Assembly: GCA_902803365.1 (NCBI GenBank)
Contig: CADCPU010000045.1
Coordinates: 1-8,979 of the forward strand
Direction of reading: 5' to 3'
Origin: Oscillospiraceae bacterium
GTDB taxonomy: Bacteria > Bacillota_A > Clostridia > Saccharofermentanales > Saccharofermentanaceae
DNA length: 8,979 nt
The number at the start of each line of letters is the position of its first letter. Within the stretch, counting starts at the first letter, position 1. The notes beneath the pieces are model-generated. The model was not told the DNA's origin and made no database searches. It was given only the letters and a program-made list of their open reading frames with translations. The translations under genes and the position numbers were made by a program. Below are positions 1 to 6,399 of the stretch, piece by piece.

Positions 1-1
1 A

Positions 2-397
2 GTCAAGGAACAGATGAAGCCTGTTATCGAGAAGTTCATGGCGCCGCTCGAGCAGTTTATCAAGTCTGATGTCTTTGCTGATATTACGGCTGCAGAGAGG
101 GAAGATAAGGCGTTCTTTGAGCGCCCTGTCATGTTCTCGCTCAAGGTGTCCGACGATGACGATACATTGGTACAGGGTGTCCTTGACGTTATGTATATCA
201 AGGACGGACTTGCTTACATCGTTGACTACAAGACTGATAAGGTCAAGGGTGACGATCTTGAGAAGATCGAAGCTGAGATCAGGAAACGTCACGGATTGCA
301 GCTCGAGCTTTATGCTGCGGCTGTGGAAGCATCTGGATTTAAGATAGGCGGCAAGTGTGTCTGGCTTATAAGGAACGGTATCAAGATCGATCTTTGA
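2..397 (+). CDS. addA: AddA helicase-nuclease, C-terminal nuclease end (5' partial)
   Basis: This is the last 131 codons of a gene that begins upstream of the window; the frame is open from base 2. AddA is the helicase/nuclease subunit of the AddAB complex, which processes double-strand breaks for RecA-dependent repair. The fragment carries the RecB-type nuclease signature in order: FERPVMFSL (the family's 'REVPF' strand), GVLDVMY with its metal-binding Asp, IVDYKTDKV with the Asp and Lys of the catalytic DxK, and QLELYAAAV, the QxxxY motif. This arrangement and the C-terminal ending close after a hydrophobic strand (VWLIRNGIKIDL) are typical of AddA in Gram-positive bacteria. The first in-frame ATG, at base 14, is internal and not the true start. 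The stop overlaps the 3' end of convergent tadA by 17 bp. The family assignment is firm; the helicase part cannot be seen. Confidence 0.88.
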   Translation, partial: VKEQMKPVIEKFMAPLEQFIKSDVFADITAAEREDKAFFERPVMFSLKVSDDDDTLVQGVLDVMYIKDGLAYIVDYKTDKVKGDDLEKIEAEIRKRHGLQLELYAAAVEASGFKIGGKCVWLIRNGIKIDL

Positions 398-899
398 GCT
401 TCTTCTCGCGGACTTCGCGGAAGAAAGCTTTAAGGATGTCGGAGCATTCCTCCTTGAGGACTGATCCTTCGAATTCGACCTTGTGATTATATCCGTATTT
501 GATGTCGAAAATATCATTGCAGGAATATACGGCTCCGCCTTTGGGGTCGTATGCTCCGAAGTAGACCTTGCGGATCCTTGACTGGATTATCGCGCCCGAG
601 CACATCGTACACGGTTCGAGCGTTACATACAGATCGCAGTCGACAAGACGCCAGGAGTCGAGCTTTTTGCATGCCTTTTGGATCGCGAGGACTTCCGCAT
701 GTGCGATCGCGTTTTGTTTGGTGATGCGAAGGTTATGAGCACGCGCTATTACCTTGCCGTCTTTAACTACGACGGCGCCGATCGGGCATTCTTCGATATC
801 GTATGCTTTGTAGGCCTCTTTTATAGCCTGCAGCATAAAGTGCTCTTTGTCGCTTTGTGGTCTTGTCTTAAGTATCTCTTCTCTGGTCTTCATGTGCAT
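381..899 (-). CDS. tadA: tRNA adenosine(34) deaminase TadA
   Basis: TadA deaminates A34 to inosine in the anticodon of tRNA-Arg(ACG), letting it read several CGN codons. The 172-residue product has the zinc-dependent cytidine/deoxycytidylate deaminase signature: HAE at residues 67-69 (zinc ligand plus catalytic Glu) and PCTMC at 96-100 (two Cys ligands). PIGAVVVKDGKVIARAHN near residue 39 and the segment SRIRKVYFGAYDPKGGAV are also typical of TadA. The length is normal. Two starts are possible, ATG at 899 (MHMKT) and ATG at 893 (MKTREE). Neither has a Shine-Dalgarno sequence, and the predicted promoter places transcription initiation near 893, so the shorter form (381-893) may be the real one. 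The gene is divergent from the zinc-ribbon/sigma operon and convergent with addA. Confidence 0.93.
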   Translation of the reverse strand: MHMKTREEILKTRPQSDKEHFMLQAIKEAYKAYDIEECPIGAVVVKDGKVIARAHNLRITKQNAIAHAEVLAIQKACKKLDSWRLVDCDLYVTLEPCTMCSGAIIQSRIRKVYFGAYDPKGGAVYSCNDIFDIKYGYNHKVEFEGSVLKEECSDILKAFFREVREKKLKDRS

Positions 900-927
900 A
901 TTATATATTAAAATAAGTTGACTTCAA
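900..927 (-). promoter_or_regulatory. Predicted tadA promoter
   Basis: On the minus strand there is TTGAAG (927 to 922), a 16-nt spacer and a perfect TATAAT (905 to 900). The expected transcription start, about 7 nt further on, falls at or next to the ATG at 893. That would make the message leaderless or nearly so. No Shine-Dalgarno sequence is visible for either candidate start, consistent with this reading. Prediction from consensus match only. Confidence 0.5.
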
Positions 928-946
928 GTGAAGAAGATGTTATATT
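918..946 (+). promoter_or_regulatory. Predicted promoter of the zinc-ribbon/sigma factor operon
   Basis: TTGACT (918-923), a 17-nt spacer and TATATT (941-946) make a good sigma-70/sigma-A type promoter with five of six matches in each box. Transcription would start near 953. That lies inside the longest open frame (GTG at 928) and so argues against that start and for ATG 1006. The -35 overlaps the -35 of the opposing tadA promoter at 922-923. Confidence 0.55.
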
Positions 947-989
947 GTACGTTGACTTTTAATGCGATTTTATGCGCTATTTTAGAATT

Positions 990-995
990 GAAGGA
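990..995 (+). promoter_or_regulatory. Ribosome binding site deciding the start at 1006
   Basis: GAAGGA lies 10 nt before ATG 1006. The alternative GTG at 928 has no comparable site and lies upstream of the predicted transcription start. Confidence 0.55.
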
Positions 996-1005
996 TGGTT
1001 TTTAC

Positions 1006-1743
1006 ATGGCAGTAGAACAGGGAATCTGTAAGAATTGCGGCTCTTTGGTCATATTCAGTACAGGAGATGAAACTTGCGAATGCATATTCTGTAATGCCGT
1101 ATTTCCAAGATCTGAGCTGATCCCTATCGATGCAGAATTGAAGGATATCGTTTTCCCGAACGAGAAGTTTGAGAAGACAGGTACATCAAATAAACATCAG
1201 TACAGTGTTATGCCGGATCAGGTAACTCCGGTAGTTCAGAGAGAAAAGACAACAGGCAGATCGAGCAGCAGCTCTGAGACGAGCAAGTTCGAGATCGCTC
1301 CTAAGGACGTTAAGGCTCCTAAGAAGGCGGTCATCGCGATCTGTGCTGCAACAGTTGCTTTCCTTGTAGTTGTAGCAGGTATCTCAGTACCGCTCTACAG
1401 CATGAGGACAAAGCTTACGGATAAGATGGAGAACAAGATGTCTTCCGTAGTTGAGGGTGTTGCTAAGGTCGATACTTCAAGGAACGAGAAGGGCGTGAGC
1501 GCAGGATACAGCATCCAGGGCCTCAACTGCCAGTACATAAGTATCGTTACTGACGACAAGATCACGGAGGATACTGCAAAACAACTTTTCGCCAACTACA
1601 GCGAAGCTCGCAAGAGCATTACAAAATCGTCTTCCGACAAGGACATCACTATGAAGATCTATGCGGATGGCGGTGTATATAACGTTAAGTCTACAGGTGC
1701 AACTTACAGAGAGGATATCAAAGCGACATCTTCTAAGAAATAA
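1006..1743 (+). CDS. Zinc-ribbon, single-TM protein of unknown function
   Basis: I do not recognise a characterised family. The 245-residue product starts with a zinc-ribbon-like module: C8-x2-C11 (CKNC) and C26-x2-C29 (CIFC), with an extra C24. A hydrophilic, Ser/Lys-rich linker follows (about 55-106, with a run of serines at 86-90). One strongly hydrophobic helix comes next (about 107-131), and then a C-terminal domain of about 110 residues. With no signal peptide and a basic stretch just before the helix (KAPKK), the ribbon is probably cytoplasmic and the C-terminal part outside, but this is inferred. ATG 1006 is chosen because it has an upstream GAAGGA and the Cys motif begins at once; the longer GTG 928 form adds 26 unconvincing residues. 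The stop is 11 bp before the first sigma gene, whose ribosome binding site overlaps the stop, so the genes are very likely cotranscribed. A role in sensing or in sigma control is possible but unproven. Confidence 0.75.
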   Translation: MAVEQGICKNCGSLVIFSTGDETCECIFCNAVFPRSELIPIDAELKDIVFPNEKFEKTGTSNKHQYSVMPDQVTPVVQREKTTGRSSSSSETSKFEIAPKDVKAPKKAVIAICAATVAFLVVVAGISVPLYSMRTKLTDKMENKMSSVVEGVAKVDTSRNEKGVSAGYSIQGLNCQYISIVTDDKITEDTAKQLFANYSEARKSITKSSSDKDITMKIYADGGVYNVKSTGATYREDIKATSSKK

Positions 1744-1754
1744 GGAGTGATCGA

Positions 1755-2813
1755 ATGGCAGATTTTGATAAGAAACTCGCGAAGCTCAAGAAACTCGCTG
1801 AAAAGCGCGGCGGCTCGATCCGACAGGAATTAGTCGAGAATGAGGCTGCAGATCTTGAAAACGGTTTGGCTGATTCTATCAGGCTTATGGATGAGCTTGA
1901 GAAGAGCGGCATCACCATTACGGACAGGGAAGACCCTGATACTGCTGCGGAAGAGTCGATCAAAGAAGCTGCCAGTGACGAGATAAATGTAGACGACTCG
2001 GTTCGTATGTACTTAAAGGAGATCGGTAAGGTTCCGCTGCTCAATGCAGATCAGGAACAGGAACTTGCCAGAAGGATGCTCGACGGTGACGAGAGTGCCA
2101 AGGACGTCCTCATCGAGTCCAACTTGAGACTCGTTGTCTCTATCGCGAAGAAGTACATGAACAGAGGACTTGCTCTTCTGGACCTGATCCAGGAGGGAAA
2201 CCTCGGTCTTATCAAGGCCGTTGATAAATTTGACTATTCTATGGGCTATAAGTTCAGTACATATGCGACTTGGTGGATCAGACAGGCTATTTCCAGAGCG
2301 ATAGCAGACCAAGCAAGAACGATAAGGATCCCGGTGCATATGGTTGAGACGATCAATAAGCTCAACAGGATAGAGAGACAATTGATCCAGGAACTCGGAA
2401 GAGAACCCGATTCCAAGGAACTTGCAGAGAAGATGGGAATATCCGAAGAGAAGATCCGAGAGATCCAGAAGATCTCACAGGATCCGGTATCTATCGATAA
2501 GCCTGTCGGTGAGGAAGAGGACAGCCACCTTGTTGACTTTATCGCCAGCGATGAGACTGCATCTCCTGACGAGATCACTGCAAGAGGACTTCTCAAGGAG
2601 GAACTGATCGAGACTCTCAATACATTAAGCGAACGTGAAGCACAGGTTCTGAGGAGGAGATTCGGTCTCGATGACGGAAGACAGCGAACCCTCGAAGAAG
2701 TTGGCAGGGAATTCGGTGTTACGCGTGAGCGAATAAGGCAGATCGAGGCGAAAGCCATCCGTAAGCTGAGACATCCGAGCAGGAGCAAGAAGCTTAAGGA
2801 TTACGTAGACTGA
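1755..2813 (+). CDS. rpoD: RNA polymerase primary sigma factor RpoD (SigA), copy 1
   Basis: This directs core RNA polymerase to -10/-35 promoters of housekeeping genes. The 352-residue product has a region 1.1-like N-terminus (about 1-60, ending LEKSGITI) and an acidic linker. Region 1.2 starts near 79 ([18 protein letters not shown]). Region 2 covers about 112-195, including the core-binding/melting segment and the -10 reading helix ([10 protein letters not shown], 171-180). Region 3 covers about 196-280 and region 4 about 285-345. The -35 reading helix ([17 protein letters not shown]) is followed by the standard RHPSRS (339-344). Length and motifs fit Gram-positive SigA. One small deviation is Ser180, where E. 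coli sigma-70 has Thr440. AAGGAG at 1742-1747, 7 nt before the ATG, supports the start. The gene lies between the zinc-ribbon gene and a second sigma gene; no dnaG is next to it, although dnaG-rpoD is the common arrangement. Confidence 0.95.
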   Translation: MADFDKKLAKLKKLAEKRGGSIRQELVENEAADLENGLADSIRLMDELEKSGITITDREDPDTAAEESIKEAASDEINVDDSVRMYLKEIGKVPLLNADQEQELARRMLDGDESAKDVLIESNLRLVVSIAKKYMNRGLALLDLIQEGNLGLIKAVDKFDYSMGYKFSTYATWWIRQAISRAIADQARTIRIPVHMVETINKLNRIERQLIQELGREPDSKELAEKMGISEEKIREIQKISQDPVSIDKPVGEEEDSHLVDFIASDETASPDEITARGLLKEELIETLNTLSEREAQVLRRRFGLDDGRQRTLEEVGREFGVTRERIRQIEAKAIRKLRHPSRSKKLKDYVD

Positions 2814-2825
2814 TCCTTGCCTGAA

Positions 2826-2843
2826 TCTTAAAACCTTAAGGAG
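2826..2843 (+). promoter_or_regulatory. Ribosome binding site of the second sigma gene, within a possible small hairpin
   Basis: AAGGAG (2838-2843) sits 5 nt before ATG 2849. TCTTAA (2826-2831) can pair with TTAAGG (2836-2841; five Watson-Crick pairs and one G-U) across a 4-nt loop, covering most of the ribosome binding site. The stem is short and A/U-rich, so it would be weak. The binding site is sure; regulation by the hairpin is speculative. Confidence 0.4.
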
Positions 2844-2848
2844 AAAAA

Positions 2849-3892
2849 ATGGCAGATATTCAGAGTGCTGTAAAGGCAGTAAAGAAAGTAGCCGGTAAGA
2901 ACGGCAACACAATCTCGGAAAGCGATTTCGACAGTATTGCCGAAGAATTTGATATAAGCCCGGACGAAGCGGGCGCGTTGGTAGCGGAACTTGAGAAGTC
3001 CGGTGTAACCATCGAACAGGATAACGACGTTAAGAATCTTGATTTCGGTTCCGTAGAGGATATCGGAGTTGACGATTCCATCAGAATGTATCTTAAGGAG
3101 ATCGGTAAGATCCCGTTGCTCTCGGCTGATGACGAGAGAGACCTCGCATCCAGGATGAACGAGGGCGATGAGAGTGCCAAGGATGTTCTCGTTGAATCCA
3201 ACTTGAGACTTGTCGTATCCATCGCGAAGAAATATATGAACAGAGGCCTCTCCCTCTTGGATCTCATCCAGGAAGGTAACATCGGTCTCATCAAGGCAGT
3301 AGATAAGTTCGACCACACTAAGGGCTTTAAGTTCAGTACTTATGCTACATGGTGGATCAGACAGGCTATCACGAGAGCAATTGCCGATCAGGCAAGAACG
3401 ATCCGTATCCCTGTTCACATGGTCGAGACGATCAATAAGCTTACAAGGATCCAGCGTCAGCTCGTTCAGGAATTGGGTCGTGAGCCTGATGTAAACGAGC
3501 TTGCTGAGAAGATGGAGCTTCCTCCGGAGAAGATCCGTGAGATCCAGAGGATCTCTCAGGATCCTGTATCCATCGACAAGCCTGTCGGTGAGGAAGAGGA
3601 CAGCCACCTCGTAGACTTTATCTCCTCTGACGAGACATTGTCTCCTGATGAGGAAGTTGCAAGAGTCCTTCTTAAAGAAGAACTCGTTAACGTTCTTTCC
3701 GTTCTCTCGGAAAGAGAAGCTAAGGTAATCAAGCTCAGATTCGGTCTTGATGACGGCCGCCAGAGAACACTCGAGGAAGTTGGCCGTACTCTCGGAGTTA
3801 CCCGTGAGCGTATCAGACAGATCGAAGCAAAAGCAATCAGAAAACTCGGCAGATCCAGTGTATCCAAGCGCCTCGAAGGTTATGCCGATTGA
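2849..3892 (+). CDS. Second RpoD-like sigma-70 factor, tandem paralogue
   Basis: A complete 347-residue sigma-70 protein that aligns without gaps to the upstream RpoD over residues 74-347. There are about 51 differences in 274 positions (about 81% identity, counted by hand); the first 73 residues are much more divergent. It keeps a region 1.1-like N-terminus ([20 protein letters not shown]), region 1.2, the -10 reading helix ([10 protein letters not shown], with Thr as in E. coli), region 3 and the same -35 recognition helix ([17 protein letters not shown]). It therefore probably reads the same promoter class. Differences cluster in region 2.3 (DHTKGF against DYSMGY), region 3 and the extreme C-terminus, where RHPSRS is replaced by GRSSVS (334-339). 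The gene starts 35 bp after the first copy, with AAGGAG before the ATG, so it is probably cotranscribed. It could be an alternative (group 2) sigma factor or the main one; the sequence cannot say which. Confidence 0.93.
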   Translation: MADIQSAVKAVKKVAGKNGNTISESDFDSIAEEFDISPDEAGALVAELEKSGVTIEQDNDVKNLDFGSVEDIGVDDSIRMYLKEIGKIPLLSADDERDLASRMNEGDESAKDVLVESNLRLVVSIAKKYMNRGLSLLDLIQEGNIGLIKAVDKFDHTKGFKFSTYATWWIRQAITRAIADQARTIRIPVHMVETINKLTRIQRQLVQELGREPDVNELAEKMELPPEKIREIQRISQDPVSIDKPVGEEEDSHLVDFISSDETLSPDEEVARVLLKEELVNVLSVLSEREAKVIKLRFGLDDGRQRTLEEVGRTLGVTRERIRQIEAKAIRKLGRSSVSKRLEGYAD

Positions 3893-3950
3893 TCGGTCCC
3901 TCTTATGAGATCTCGCAGATTATCTTTCATGAAAAGCATTTTACCCGAGA

Positions 3951-3982
3951 ACGCCTTGAATTTTTCAAGGCGTACTCGTTTT
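3951..3982 (+). terminator. Hairpin after the sigma operon, probable rho-independent terminator
   Basis: A perfect 10-bp stem (ACGCCTTGAA at 3951-3960 with TTCAAGGCGT at 3964-3973) closes a TTT loop and is followed by ACTCGTTTT. It lies 59 bp after the second sigma stop. The U-run begins four bases after the stem and is short, so termination may be partial. It could instead be a leader element before the rnfC-like gene, since no separate promoter for that operon is obvious. Confidence 0.6.
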
Positions 3983-3994
3983 GTGCGCGAATCC

Positions 3995-5416
3995 ATGATA
4001 GAGCGTATCTATCCGTCAAAGATAATCCTGCCTATGAAACAGCACTATGGTGTTGACGCCGTTCCGACTGTCGAAGTGGGCGATGAAGTCCTGATCGGTC
4101 AGTGCGTCGGTGCACCGCGTCCGGGCACATTTTCGGTCCCTGTGCATTCGGGAATATCGGGTAAGGTGACCGAGATCAAGGGCATCACTCTGCCAAACGG
4201 CGTTCAGACGACCGCGATCGTTATCGAGAGCGATCGAAAAAGGACGAATCACCCTTCCATAAGGCCTCGTACTGATATGGATATCGATGCAAATACCGCA
4301 TCGGGCATCATCCGCAATGCAGGTATCGTAGGTATGGGCGGTGAGGGTATCCCGACTATCGCGAAGATCAATCGCGCCAAAAAGCTCGATGTTAAGGAAC
4401 TTCTCGTAAACTGTCTTCAGAGCGAGCCTTATGCGACCTGCGATCTGTACAACATATCCGAGAACCCGGATCATGTGGTAATGGGTGCAGTTGTTATCGC
4501 GAACATAATAGGGATCAACAAGATTAACTTCCTTATCTCGGAAGAGCGTAAGACCGAGAAGACATTCCTTCAGAATTCCATAGATTTTTACAAGGAAGAA
4601 CATAAGGATATCGAATTCACGATAACCGAATTTAAGGACAGATTTCCGCAGGGTCACTACAGGCTCGTTGCAAGAGCTCTCTATTCGATCGAGCTCGGCG
4701 ACAGCGACACGCTTGAAGAGAGCGTCGGTGCTGTACTCTTTAACTGTTCGACTCTTTGTAAAGTTTGGGAAGCGATCGCTGACAACACGCCTTTTATGGG
4801 AAGAGTCGTGACCATATCGGGTGACACGACTGACGGACATAATGTCCTTGTTCCGATCGGAACTCCCATAAGGGAAGTCCTAAGCAAGATGTCGCCTGTC
4901 TTTTCCTCATGCAGGATCGTCTGGGGCAATGCGCTTACGGGTCTGTCGTGCACCGATCTTGATACTCCGATAATCAAGACGACCAGTGCGATCACGGTCA
5001 TAAAGATGATCGATTCTCCAAAGACTCCGTGCATCCATTGCGGTATGTGCTATGACGCATGTCCTATGGATATCTTCCCTAGTCTTTGCTTTAAACTCAT
5101 AGAATCCGGTATGGAAGAGAAGGCTACGATCGAGAATGCGGTCAAGTGCATCGCTTGCGGTGCCTGCTCATATGTCTGCCCGGCAGGTCTGGACCTTACG
5201 GGTACTATCGCTTCATTTGCTTCAGCACACAGGAACAGGAGCAAGATCAACAAGGATATGTCGGGCGGAAGAAATACGAGATTCACTCTCGAGAAACTCG
5301 ATATCGGTGATGCGTCGCTTCTTGAAGCGTATGTTGATTCCGATGAGATGAATGATGAGGATCTTGTTGATGAAGATACTATCGTCATTCCGTTTGAAGG
5401 AGGAAAGTACGTATGA
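3995..5416 (+). CDS. rnfC: RnfC-like iron-sulfur electron transport protein (divergent)
   Basis: RnfC is the membrane-associated NADH/flavin and iron-sulfur subunit of Rnf complexes. In order it has the N-terminal lipoyl-like barrel (SKIILPMKQHYG, VEVGDEVLIGQ, VPVHSGISGKV, LPNGVQTTAIVIESD), a Nqo1/NuoF-like core (GIVGMGGEGIPT, VNCLQSEPYATCD, FPQG) and an SLBB-like part (VPIGTPIREVL). Two 4Fe-4S motifs follow, CIHCGMCYDACP and CIACGACSYVCP, at about 346-356 and 385-395 from this start. An acidic tail ends the protein. Oddities: the usual GGAGFPT is GGEGIPT, GAECEPY is CLQSEPY, and PQGGEKQ is PQGHYRL. The start is uncertain. The frame is open back to ATG 3905 (ATG 3929 and GTG 3983 are alternatives), but no candidate has a ribosome binding site, and bases 3905-3990 contain the hairpin and codons (TTA, ATT, AAA) unlike the gene body. 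Homologues do tend to have about 30 residues before PxKxxxP, so a longer form remains possible. The stop overlaps the rnfD-like start by 4 bp. Confidence 0.85.
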   Translation: MIERIYPSKIILPMKQHYGVDAVPTVEVGDEVLIGQCVGAPRPGTFSVPVHSGISGKVTEIKGITLPNGVQTTAIVIESDRKRTNHPSIRPRTDMDIDANTASGIIRNAGIVGMGGEGIPTIAKINRAKKLDVKELLVNCLQSEPYATCDLYNISENPDHVVMGAVVIANIIGINKINFLISEERKTEKTFLQNSIDFYKEEHKDIEFTITEFKDRFPQGHYRLVARALYSIELGDSDTLEESVGAVLFNCSTLCKVWEAIADNTPFMGRVVTISGDTTDGHNVLVPIGTPIREVLSKMSPVFSSCRIVWGNALTGLSCTDLDTPIIKTTSAITVIKMIDSPKTPCIHCGMCYDACPMDIFPSLCFKLIESGMEEKATIENAVKCIACGACSYVCPAGLDLTGTIASFASAHRNRSKINKDMSGGRNTRFTLEKLDIGDASLLEAYVDSDEMNDEDLVDEDTIVIPFEGGKYV

Positions 5417-6399
5417 TAAAAGGTTACTTTGCTCCGTTCATCCATTCGTTCAAGAATGCGCCGTACATGTACATAACCGTCATGATAGCGCTCATTCCCT
5501 GTATCGTTTTATCTGTTGTCTATTACGGAATAAGAGCAGGCGTGCTCATACTTGCATCGCAGATGCTCTTCTTTCTGTTCGATATACTTTTTTCGAGACT
5601 TATCAGAGCGAAAACATTTAACAAGGACGCCTGGGATATCAGTGCGTTTGTAAGCGGCACGATCTTCGCGCTCATGCTGCCTCCCGATACTTCGCTCTGG
5701 GTCGTCATAGTCGGTATCCTCTTCGGTTCCATGGTCGTCAAGCAGTTCTTCGGCGGCGTAGGATCGAATATCATAAATCCCGCGATCGGCGCGAGACTGT
5801 TCGTTCAGCTCATCATGCCGGATAAGCTCATGGGATTTAAGATGCCGTTTCTTGACTGGTACGAAGTTAAATCTCTTTGGAGCCTGACACCTTCGAAGGG
5901 CACGATGACGGACTTGAGTTCTCTTTATTTTACGGAGATCCTGTTTGGTAAGTTCGGAACTTTTATCGGTATCGGATGCGGTATCATGGTGCTGTTCGGA
6001 GCAGTTTATCTGCTTTTGAAGAGGATCGTCAGAGGCTACGCATTCTTCGGATATCTGGGAGCTGTTGTGATCTTTTATCCTATCCTCAATATCGACAAGA
6101 TAATGGCGGGAACGATCTTTATGGATCTTCTCGTATATATACTTACGTCAGGCGTTCTCTTTATCGCGTTGTTCGCGCTCGGTGACTTTACCACCATGCC
6201 GGTCAACCCGCTCATGAGAATGTTCTCTGCGGCTATCTGTGCTCTCCTGACCATGTTACTGTTCAAGAGGGTAGATGCGATCACGGCACTTTGTACGCCG
6301 GTCCTTCTCATAAACCTTGCGACACCTCCACTCGATTTTTTCACGGATACTCTTACGTCCAAGGCTGCGGGCAGGAAGAAAGCGGGTGATGCCGAATGA
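5413..6399 (+). CDS. rnfD: RnfD-like membrane electron transport subunit
   Basis: RnfD/NqrB-type polytopic membrane protein, 328 residues, normally carrying a covalently bound FMN and forming the core of Rnf or NQR. About eight to ten hydrophobic helices are visible. Family features are FVSGTIFALMLPP (79-91), VVKQFFGGVGSNIINPAIGARLFVQ split across 108-132, YLLLKRIV (199-206), and the late segment FALGDFTTMPVNP (254-266) in place of the usual ATDYVTSPVTP, ending LLINLATPPLDFF. The segment that normally holds the flavinylated Thr (SATPL type) reads WSLTPSKG, with Thr159 still present but Ala replaced by Leu. AAGGAGG at 5397-5403, 9 nt before the ATG, is a strong ribosome binding site. ATGA overlaps join it to the genes on both sides, so it is clearly in one operon. 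Family membership is secure; FMN attachment is uncertain. Confidence 0.88.
   Translation: MIKGYFAPFIHSFKNAPYMYITVMIALIPCIVLSVVYYGIRAGVLILASQMLFFLFDILFSRLIRAKTFNKDAWDISAFVSGTIFALMLPPDTSLWVVIVGILFGSMVVKQFFGGVGSNIINPAIGARLFVQLIMPDKLMGFKMPFLDWYEVKSLWSLTPSKGTMTDLSSLYFTEILFGKFGTFIGIGCGIMVLFGAVYLLLKRIVRGYAFFGYLGAVVIFYPILNIDKIMAGTIFMDLLVYILTSGVLFIALFALGDFTTMPVNPLMRMFSAAICALLTMLLFKRVDAITALCTPVLLINLATPPLDFFTDTLTSKAAGRKKAGDAE

Noticed and set aside
928..1005. GTG start at 928 for the zinc-ribbon gene, with a hydrophobic N-terminus that could look like a signal peptide.
   Set aside because: It lies upstream of the predicted transcription start and has no ribosome binding site. ATG 1006 has GAAGGA and begins right at the Cys motif.
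1690..1725. STGATY near the C-terminus of the zinc-ribbon protein resembles the ApbE flavinylation motif.
   Set aside because: The Asp normally found six residues before the Thr is missing, and no FMN-bind domain surrounds it. A five-residue match in a Ser/Thr-rich tail is likely chance.
2828..3607. Long minus-strand open frame (259 codons) opposite the second sigma gene; a similar one lies opposite the first.
   Set aside because: Both are antisense shadows produced by the same conserved sigma codons, which explains why the two resemble each other.
4016..4840. Long minus-strand open frame (274 codons) opposite the RnfC-like gene.
   Set aside because: It is a mirror frame of a well-supported coding region; its translation has no recognisable motif and no ribosome binding site was seen.
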